A DNA stretch of 64,000 nucleotides, taken from NCBI GenBank assembly GCA_037447655.1, contig JBBHKE010003373.1:179720-243719 (forward strand), in the 5' to 3' direction. The stretch comes from Zygnema cylindricum (taxonomy: Eukaryota; Streptophyta; Zygnematophyceae; Zygnematales; Zygnemataceae). Below, in pieces: positions 55,823-64,000 of the stretch (position 1 is its first letter; the number at the start of each line of letters is the position of its first letter). Both the position numbers and the translations under genes were made by a program. The notes beneath the pieces were generated by a model, which was not told the origin of the DNA, made no database searches, and was given only the letters and a program-made list of their open reading frames with translations.

Positions 55823-56986
55823 TGTTGATATTTGAGTATTTTCTAGGTCTGTATTATAATAGGAAAAATGTAGAGGCGGTCTACCTCTAACTCCCTTTAC
55901 CAAGCCCCCACACTTGTTGTAGTCACTGAAGGCTGGGTAGGGTGATAGGGCCATGGCTGCCTAAAGCTTTGTAGCAGACAGTTAGCAGAAAATAGATGGG
56001 TTTACTAAAAGTATTGACGGACCCAGGTATAGATCCTGGTACCTGTCGTCCGTCAATGTAGCCGTTAGCTTTGTCCGTTTAGTCTAGGACTAGTGCTTTG
56101 ACATGCAGGGTTTGATAATTATATAAATATATACACGTAGACGAATTCATTTAACGGCGCAAAAAGATCCTTAGTACATAGAAACAGTTTAGTGAAGTAT
56201 GGTTTACGCGAAACTGATACCGCGCATTTGTTTCGACGGCGAAACAAATACCGCGCACTTATTTTCGACGGGTAAGAATGGATACCAGATTTAATCGACG
56301 GCCGTGGTGCTAGCCGAGATTCCGGAATGGCCGCCTTGGCGTTTTCTGACGCCGCCACTCTGGATGACACGTGGAAATGCGCTGGAGGATTGCGGAATCT
56401 CCGGAGCGCAAGATAACAAGCTTGGGTGTGACATTTGTCACTCGTATGGTCTTGTCGTACAATTTCCGTACAGAAAGTACTCCGGCGCCTGTACTTTTAT
56501 GTACGGTACAGTCCTGTGATTGGCGCCGTACTTCAGTAGAAGGGGTTTAGAGAGGGACTATAACTTAGAATATTTCTGGTAGGTAGATGCCTCTCCCAGA
56601 GAGCACCTTGTATAAATGGCAAACTTTGGCCAACCATAACTATCAATTCAGTTGACCAAATTCAGTGATTCTTGTTGCTGCGGACTCAAGGGAGTCCACG
56701 CTACACAGGGGTGTAGTCGGTCAGAGTTTTTGCCTGCCTGGGTGGCTGCATTTCTAAGGGAAAGTCAAAGTGGGGAATGTTATCCTAAACTCATATTCTA
56801 ACTTTGCATTCTGTAGTGAAACTGAGCACACAGAAAGTCTTATTTCACAGGGGTGAAGCTGTAATGGGGTTCTGATTGTCAAGGGGTCAATCATTTGGGT
56901 TTATATTAACTTGGAGTCGGCACTATCTAGATTAGCTTCCTTTGGACCTGCGAATTCCGTGTGGCAATGGAGCCCATAGAATTTCA
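55823..56986 (+). mobile_element. Solo LTR of the MExxEF copia family (B2)
   Basis: 1164 bp, TGTTGATATTTGAG...GAATTTCA, with perfect target duplication TAGAC (55818-55822 and 56987-56991), inserted in the GC-rich satellite. Ends ATGGAGCCCATAGAATTTCA (MEPIEF), the gag start. An antisense tRNA-like segment at about 56015-56093 has a perfect T-arm-like hairpin CCAGG-ATCTATA-CCTGG on the minus strand (56023-56039). Confidence 0.92.
56611..56617 (+). promoter_or_regulatory. LTR TATA box (B2)
   Basis: TATAAAT in CCTTGTATAAATGGCAAAC, matching B1. Confidence 0.6.
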
Positions 56987-56991
56987 TAGAC

Positions 56992-57545
56992 CACCGTACC
57001 GCTGCCACAACGTGACGTTGCCATGCGTTAGCGGTACAGACCGCCGTACCAAAGGCACAACGTGACGTTGCCGTGCGTCAGCGGCACAGACCCGCACTGC
57101 TGGCACAACGTGACATTGCCGTGCATCAGCGGTATAGAACGCCGTACCGCTGGCACAACGTGACGTTGCCGTGCGTCAGCGCTACAGACCGCCGTACCGA
57201 AGGCACAACATGATGTTGCCGTGCGTCAGCGGTACAGAAAGCCGTACCGCTGGCACAACGTGACGTTGCCGTGCGTCAGCGGTACAGACCGCCGTACCAA
57301 AGGCACAACGTGACGTTGTTGTGCGTCAGCGGTACAGACCGCCGTACCGCTGGCACAACGTGTCGTTGTCGTGTGTCAGCGGTACAGACCGCTGTACAGT
57401 TGGCAAAACGTGACGTTGCCGTGCGTAAGCGGTACAGACCGCCGTACCGCTGGCACAATGTGACGCTGCCGTGCGTTAGCAGGACAGACCGCCGTACCGC
57501 TAGCACAATGTGATGTTGCCGTGCTTCCGCAGTACGGGCATGATA
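56992..57545. repeat. 50-bp palindromic satellite
   Basis: About eleven tandem units of 50 bp, close to GTGCGTCAGCGGTACAGACC then GCCGTACCGCTGGCACAACG then TGACGTTGCC. Each unit contains the inverted repeat AGCGGTAC-AGACCGCC-GTACCGCT, an 8-bp perfect stem, so every monomer can fold into a hairpin. CpG density is far above the rest of the window. Open frames across it (CVSGTDRRT type) are repeat artefacts. Confidence 0.93.
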
Positions 57546-57639
57546 AACTGGACAGGTACATGCCTGTGTAACGGGCATTGATTTACTAGTTCTTCAAAAA
57601 CGAAAAAGTGCATTCTGAACATGATGTCCGATGGCGGAC

Positions 57640-57950
57640 GGTAGTTAGCGTCTGGTTTTCGCAGCTGTCGAGTTTTGACGCATAGAACTGCATCTTTTGT
57701 CCGCCGCTACGCTCCAAAACGGCCGAAACCGACCGTCCCAACCGTCACCTCCGCGATTTTTGTCATTTTATGAAATTTGGCGTACGGATCCCAGAATTTT
57801 TGACATCGTTTTCCCCTTTTTTAATGTGTGAACCACGCAAACGTGTCCTACATGACGCAAATATGATGTCGTCTTATCTCACTTGAAGAATTTTGAAATT
57901 TTCGTCCCATTAACATGCGATGTAGTGCGAAAGAAACTGGCGACTCGTAG
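57640..57950. repeat. Dispersed repeat DR, partial copy C
   Basis: Shares GTTTTGACGCA, CTTTTGTCCGCCGCTACGCTCCAAAA and a GCGAAAGAAACT end-type sequence with the DR copies at 7735 and 19915, here without a GGGA array. Confidence 0.6.
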
Positions 57951-59202
57951 TAGATTTGCGATACAATGCGGAAGGAGCAGTACAACCATTCGCTAGTAGC
58001 ATTAATACAGAATAAACACTACTTTTAGTACTAAATTACGTTTTTGATGGTGGCGTATTTTGGGCCACTTCACTGAATAGTGTTATGAACATTAATTTAT
58101 CATTCCGGACCAGAAAAAACACTTCAGGCGGCTTGTTCTACTTCTCCCATTTCTTTTGCAAATATGTCGGTTTTCTCTACCCATATCAAGATGCCCATTA
58201 CGCGTCTGATAACTAATTTCAAATATGGTGGTCACCGCCATTCGATCTGAGCGTTTAGAGATGTTTCCCTTCGATTATTTACATGGTCCTCCTCTCCTAT
58301 GAGGGCCTTCGCTTTAAAGCCTAAGCACACACAACAGGACAAGTTTTTGAACAAATAACAGCTTTTGAAAGCTGCACAAATACCTGTTGTTAGAATCATA
58401 TCTCTGAGCAATCAACAGCAGTAGTTTACATAGAAGTTTTTTGAAATTGCGATCGAATACCGACTGTGTTCCTGTCCAGGAATCCTTCACGCACTTCCTC
58501 GTGTACAAAAAGAACTGTCCTGGAAATATGCCAATTTTGATCTTTCAATGAAAGGTCTTGACAAGCGATCATAGCCAGATTGTGCAAGTAGTCCACAATA
58601 GAGAGACGGACGCCAAAAAAAGTCAAACAAAAAACACCTTACAAGTTTCAGTTTATTTAGAGAGCAGAGTAGTCAGCACATACTTAAATATAATCGCAGG
58701 ACCAGTTTGTAAAAAGCCAAAAAGCAGCTTGACAATCAGTTAAACATACATCCAAAGACTATCTTCTGCATAATAAATGAAAAAGGTCAAACATTTTCTC
58801 CTGGAATACAGAAAAACTATAATGCCGAATGATTGAAACCTAACATCTTGGTGTTATTAATGGCTGACTTATGATTACCATATAGACAAAAACATTTCAA
58901 AAAACTGAACAGGTAGATTACTTAACTGCTTACAGAAAATTTGGTGAAAATTACTGCTGCTTCGATGCATGAAGCCAGATCAGTTTTATTAAAATAATTA
59001 ATAAAAAACCATCGAAAAGTAGATACCATCTAATCAACACTAAAACAGAGGAGACAGGCCGGCTCAAACTTAAAAACCAGACCAACCTAGAGGGGAATTG
59101 AGCCCTCTCTAGTACAGCATTGTCAACAACAACTGTGCATGATGTTAAAGTTAAAATAGAGTGTACTGCTATAATACAACCCAACCTGCATAACAAATAA
59201 TA
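57951..59202. other. Noncoding stretch, includes 3' flank of the BRCT/PHD gene
   Basis: No gene recognised with confidence. An open frame on the minus strand at 58426-58626 (VRLSIVDYLHNLAMIACQ...) has protein-like composition and ends in a stop, but I recognise no family and see no other exon. An AATAAA on the minus strand near 58985 is a possible polyadenylation signal of the gene that ends at 59203. Confidence 0.45.
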
Positions 59203-62200
59203 TCAAGCACTAAAAATATCATCAGCCTTCTTTTCTTTTCTATCTCTACATTGAAAGCAGAACCAATCGTCCACTGGTACACCTAAAAGTGGTGGATTTA
59301 AGCAGTAAATGTGCCAACCCTTATTGCAGCCTTTCCCTTTATCATCTCCACAGAGCAGCAAGATATCGGGATCATCTGCTTTACCACAAACTTCACACCC
59401 TGTGTCCTCTTCTTCGCTCAGAACATTGGTATATTTTTTGTAACAGCTCCCACCGAGTTCTTGAGACTCTTCACTTTCTGCACCTGATTGCCCCTCACAA
59501 GGGTCAGCAACAGCCGGAGTGCATTCGGGCTCTAACTTAATTTGTGCATTCCGAGGAGACGTTTGTTTCATAAGCTTCTTTTCCATCTTTGTCCCAGCTT
59601 GCTTACAAGACCGCTTTCTATTCGACTGACTGCTTGTTCGTCTCTCTTTCTTTAAATTTATTGCCGAATCTCGTACTTTCTTCTGTGCATCCACTCGTTT
59701 ACCAGGAGCACTGACCTCCGTATTAGTATTAGTATTCGGATTTGTTTCCTCCAAACGCTTCTTGAGTCGTGCCAACGCAGCCTGGGCCAGAGGAGCTGTG
59801 TCAAAAAGAGAGTATTGGCCAAGAGGTTCTCCTGGCTTTGCAATATACTCCACCAGGTATTCAGCTGTCACACATGCCACTCCATTGTTTATAAAGCTCA
59901 AAACCCAGGGATCGTCTGCTGGAGTCTCTGCACATTAAAAAATGTAAACCTCACTTAGACTGAGCTGTATGTACATTTTACCTACGATATCGATTATCTC
60001 CAATTGTCAGTTTCTTTGTGATAAACTTATCGGCATTTACCGGTTGCTTCTCCTTCTGCACTACATTCCCTTGAGGGATGATGACCATGAGCTACATGCA
60101 TCACAGACTATGCAGGGACAATGTACCATATTCTCAAAGTAAAGGAGGAAAAAAAGGAAAAACACAAAAAAAAAACCTCTTGACATCGTATATCCATTTC
60201 ATCCTATTTCATACCGCCACTCCCCACTCAACCCATATTGCATTATTCCTTCGGGACCAGTTTCAAGAAATCTCATGAATCAAGTCTCATGGAAACTCAC
60301 CCTTACACACAACTGCATAATCCACTCCACCAGCCAAAGCACGCGTGTACGGAGGGCCAGAGGCCACCACTGTCCCTCCACCAGCTTTAATAGCACGCTT
60401 TAATGTATCCTGCAAGTCAAATCTCAGCTGATCAACATCCGCTCTCTCTATTGATCCAAGCCCGCCCTAACTCAATCGTAACATGCGGACGGCAAACCCA
60501 GAAACAAGCAGCGGAAAACCTTAAGCCCTTCAGTTCAAAAATGGATGTACCGTGGGTGGCATGTAAGACTCCCCATACAGAACTACTTGTAGACCCTCGA
60601 AGGCTCCACATCCACGTGTTTGTCTCAAAGTTCGCCATTTCCGTGGAGCTTCTAAATGAATGCTGCCATCCTCACTGCTGCCCTCTCCATACCATTCATG
60701 TGGTTCCTCTTCAACAAAATGCCCCACTGATAGGCTAACCTCCAAAAACGACTCCTTCAGAATCCATCTGCGACAATCCAGAGAATCATTTGTTAATGAG
60801 AGGGGAACCAAAAACAGCCGAAGCATGTAAAAAAAAAATAAAAAAAGAGCGGAAAGCTAAAAGTTTTCTGATCTGAACAGATTCACAATGAATAAAATGC
60901 AAGAGCTTGGTAGTAAACAAACTCTTTTAGACAAGACAACAATCATGAGAGGGATGATAAGACGCAATTTAATCACTTCAAATGATTACTTGGAGGTCAT
61001 AACATTGAGACATGGTATTTGTTCACTAATCAAAGCTTGTAGCTCTTATAAGCTACACCCTTCTTAGAGTACCAGTGGGCTTTTAAAGCCAATTGACATG
61101 CTGACTTGCATATTCAAGAGACATACGCAATGCTAACGATGGAAAACAATTGCAGGGGGTATACCTATGCAGGTTACTACATGCGAAGCACAGACAGGAA
61201 GGTTATGTAATCATCTGATTGCTTTCCCTCGAGACAAATATTCTTTCAATGTACAACCAGAGGCTCGCTGCACTCTATCATATGTGTCTTATCCAAGTGA
61301 AGGAATGGTGAAATAAACACCTGTTTTGATTAGTCAAAAGAATTTTAGGATCTGTACGCGATGACACATTAGAGCTAAGGAAGCAAGAAGATGTGTTGCT
61401 TTAACATTGATTTTCACACACAAAGTTCAATTAGCCGCACGTACAATAAGTGGCGAATGTTTTTTACATTGAGTACCAACCATTGATTACTAAATTCGCA
61501 AAAAAACATGGTCCAATTTATCGATTGTGAAGAAAGGAAGATTTGAGAAATCGGAGAACGCACCTTCCTGCGGCGGCTCCAGCAAAAAACTTTTCTGTTC
61601 GACGCAGGTTCCGAAGTACAACATGGCTAGCATTGTTTTTCCATTGATGATGTTCACCACAGAGCCGACCCCCAAGACTGCGAATTATTGTACGGAACTG
61701 CTCTTTTTCCACAGTCCCTCCTCCAAGGGCGAAACATGGCCTCTGTGCCGCACTCACATTTTCCTTTATTCCACGATGCTTCATTACCATAGACCCATCG
61801 GCATGGTCAGCCCTCTCCCGCTTTTTAGATCCACGTTGAGAATTATTTTGCGTCTTCTTCAGAGCTGCATTTGTTGCACAGTCTAATTGTCTAAGGTTAA
61901 TGACTTCTGGTCGTTTTGCTCCTTCCTGTACAGAATATAAATTGCCAGTGGTTCCAAAACCATCGTCTGCCTTATCCTGCTGATCACAAACACCAGAGAC
62001 ACTCGTCCGCTTCTGTGCGTCTTTGCCATTGGCAGATTTTCTCTGGTCATCGACTGACACCTGCCTATTGGTTACATCCAGCAGTGACTTCCGTTTGACG
62101 TACACATTCACAACATTCCCTGCTTCCGCCTTCTCATGTACTCTTTCAAGATCCTGCAAAAAAGTATTTTCCATCTCCATTTCGTCCCGTGTTGTAGGTT

Positions 62201-64000
62201 CACCACTTTCTAGCCCATGCCTAGCCAAATTTTCAGGTTCATTACCATTCAAGTCCATGTTATTCAGTTCCTCCCGGTTTATGCCCTTCACATTACTCAT
62301 ATCATCCAGTCGATTTTTCTTGGAATCCCTCTCCTCTGTCTTACGCCGTGCTATTTGGTCAATGCCATCACCCTGCTCTGGAGTAGGCCAAGAAATGTTT
62401 TGTTGGTAATTCATCTGCTCATGAATTCTTGCGTCGTCAGAAGTCTCTCCTGAATCTGGAAAATTGTATAGATCTACCATTGAGCTGTTGGGCCTCTTCT
62501 GACCCACTATACTTGCAAGAGGTGTTCTTACAGGAACTCCTGCTGTCGGGTTTTCTGTACCAGCCATATTGTCCTCCTTTGCCTTAGTCTGTCGATTTCC
62601 TTCGTCAAAATTTAGAGTCCGCACATAGCCTTTTGTTGTTGGATTGTGCTTTGTATTTCTTTTTCCTAACGTCTGCTGATTCTCTTTGTCGCCATCATCC
62701 TCTACTGCTGTCTGCTGTCCTTTTCCAGCTTTCCCTCGTCCTTGACCTCTGCCTCTTTCTCTACCTCTACTTCTCTTTTGTCCTCGTCCTCTGACTCTCC
62801 TAGCTAACGAACTCGCTTGTTTTAATGGAGAACCAGTTTCTGACTCTGGCAAAGCATCATCCACAAGTCCTAACCCACTTTGGACCTTTTCATTTGGACT
62901 GCAGTCCTGCACTTCAAACAGCTCAGCTTGATGGCCACTCAAAGACTGTTTTGCGACATCTTCAGGTGACAGCATCTGCCTTCCAGCTACAAAATGATCA
63001 GAAAAATTATCTATACTATTCTGCTGGGCATGTTCCTTAGTGTTCACCTCAGTCCGGTTCTCTTGATCTCTAGCAAACAAGTCCTGCTCAGCATCACTAT
63101 GCCCGCTCTCACACCTGTTCCCCGTGGTTTGACCAGCACCTTGACAAGGATCCAATGGCTCAACGCTCTCCTTACCAAAGGCTGTGGAAAGGTTGGCAAC
63201 AGGCAATGCTTCATGCAGAGGGGAACTTCTATCAACATTGTTTGGTTCAACTCCAACACGACGTGGTGACTCTGTTTCCTCAGATGAGTTGGTGGCACCT
63301 CCCGGCTCCGGATGTATAGCATACACTTCAATAGGAAGCTCCTTTACAACGGCGTCAGTATTTTTTGCAGATTCCCTCATCAGATGCTCGTTTTTCCCAT
63401 TAAAAAGCAGTGTATTCTGCGAAAAAAATTCAGGCATTTTTTTTTCAGCAGCCAAGCTTTTGGCAGTAGTTTGGCAGTTCTTGGAGACCGGCATCGCAAT
63501 TTCTGAAAATAGTTTGGCCTTCAGGCTTCCCTTGGTGTCCTCTTGAGCATCAAAGCCCTTCAGCTTCTGTACTGGACTGGAGAGGCTCATCACATGACTG
63601 TGAGCCACCTCTTCCTTATCTGCAACATTTATCTGCAACATTCCTTCGTCGTATTCACGCCTCGTCACATCATCTGTTTGAGCATTAGCATCAAGCCCAG
63701 CTGACAGATTGAGGGAAGGTCGTAAGCCATTGCTTTCTGAACATTCTCCAGCATCGTTTACCAGTTCAGGTGTACTCTTTTCATGCACGAGCCGATCTTC
63801 ATCTAGACCCCTTACAACCTTGCCATCTGGTGACAAAGTTCGCTCTAGAGATGACTTTCCAAGAACGTCCTTTAATTGCCTGTGAGTGAGAACAATTTCC
63901 ATTCCGTTTGCTTCAACATCGGCAATCTTGTCAGCATGCTGGTAGTTTATGACTCCAATCTCATCAAGTCCTAGAATGCTTGCTGACTGAAAAACTCCTT
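59203..64000 (-). CDS. BRCT- and PHD-finger protein (plant At4g02110-like), partial at right edge
   Basis: Probable nuclear chromatin/DNA-damage factor. Exons on the minus strand: from at least 63982 (a TTTTTCAG acceptor lies at the edge) to 61564, 60767-60551, 60409-60301 and 59927-59203; all joints are GT..AG and keep phase. The long first visible exon (about 780 residues after 63902) is low-complexity and charged, with an RGRGQKRSRGRERGRG block. Its end starts a BRCT domain (FALGGG, RSLGGRLC, RRTEKFFAGAAAGR|W) completed in the next exon (EEEPHEWY, APRKWR). Exon 3 (KAGGGTVVASGPPYTR) and the start of exon 4 (DDPWVLSFIN, VTAEYLVEYI) form a second BRCT. The C-terminus holds a C4HC3 PHD finger (CEVCGKADD, CNKGWHIYC, WFCFQC) before TGA at 59203-59205. 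Domain order matches the plant protein. The N-terminal part is outside the window. No lesion seen, so probably functional. Confidence 0.9.
59928..60300 (-). other. Intron 3 of the BRCT/PHD gene
   Basis: Donor GTGAGT after AAG-G at 60301 and acceptor AATGTGCAG before 59927. The codon GAG (Glu) is split G|AG. No nested gene seen. Confidence 0.85.
60768..61563 (-). other. Intron 1 (first visible) of the BRCT/PHD gene
   Basis: Donor GTGCGT after GGA-AG at 61564, acceptor TTGTCGCAG before 60767; splits an Arg codon (AG|A) in the conserved AAAGRW motif. AT-rich, without a recognisable nested feature. Confidence 0.85.

Noticed and set aside
57271-57578. Open frames of about 80-100 codons in the 50-bp satellite
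   Set aside because: Translation of the tandem unit; opposite strand is open too; no start or regulatory context.

Overview
This window looks like nuclear DNA of a green-lineage (streptophyte) genome that is rich in repeats. The evidence is spliced gene remnants with GT..AG introns, plant-type Ty1/copia and chromodomain Ty3/gypsy retrotransposons, and one multi-exon gene for a BRCT/PHD protein of the plant At4g02110 type. The huge GGGA-rich arrays recall what I remember of charophyte (Chara-like) gene models, but the species call is inference only.

Layout. 0.7-2.7 kb: the 3' end of a decayed, intron-containing aspartyl-tRNA synthetase gene (organellar/bacterial type), with a small TIR element in one intron. 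4.2-8.9 kb: kilobases of GGGA polypurine arrays followed by a dispersed repeat. 8.96-15.8 kb: the 3' half of a decayed phosphoserine phosphatase gene. One exon is present twice, and a 5.5-kb copia element (Copia-1, minus strand) sits at the second exon copy. 15.9-24 kb: noncoding DNA with many short tandem duplications, a second GGGA array plus dispersed-repeat copy, and one orphan terminal-exon-like segment. 24.1-33.3 kb: an AT-rich satellite holding two TIR elements and Copia-2. 33.6-34.8 kb: a solo LTR.

35.4-54.7 kb is one nested structure. A chromodomain Ty3/gypsy element of about 7.3 kb carries three insertions, each with a 5-bp target duplication: Copia-3 (minus strand, 5' deleted), a solo copia LTR, and Copia-4 (6.5 kb). 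Downstream of its chromodomain the gypsy element carries an extra ORF with a basic NLS-like stretch near the N-terminus, an acidic region, a conserved-looking middle and a coiled-coil C-terminus. 54.7-57.6 kb: GC-rich satellites, including a 50-bp palindromic monomer, interrupted by a TIR element and another solo LTR. 59.2-64.0 kb: the only intact-looking host gene, minus strand, four exons visible and running off the right edge.

Themes. The copia elements share an architecture in which gag starts inside the LTR and, where the priming site survives, is read through it. That site (GGTTATGGGCCC, GGTTATGGGCCT in Copia-2) matches the anticodon arm of initiator tRNA-Met rather than its 3' end. One LTR family also carries an antisense tRNA-like segment. 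In-frame or short tandem duplications (20-123 bp) recur in genes, elements and spacers. Apart from the BRCT/PHD gene nothing here looks like a functional host gene.
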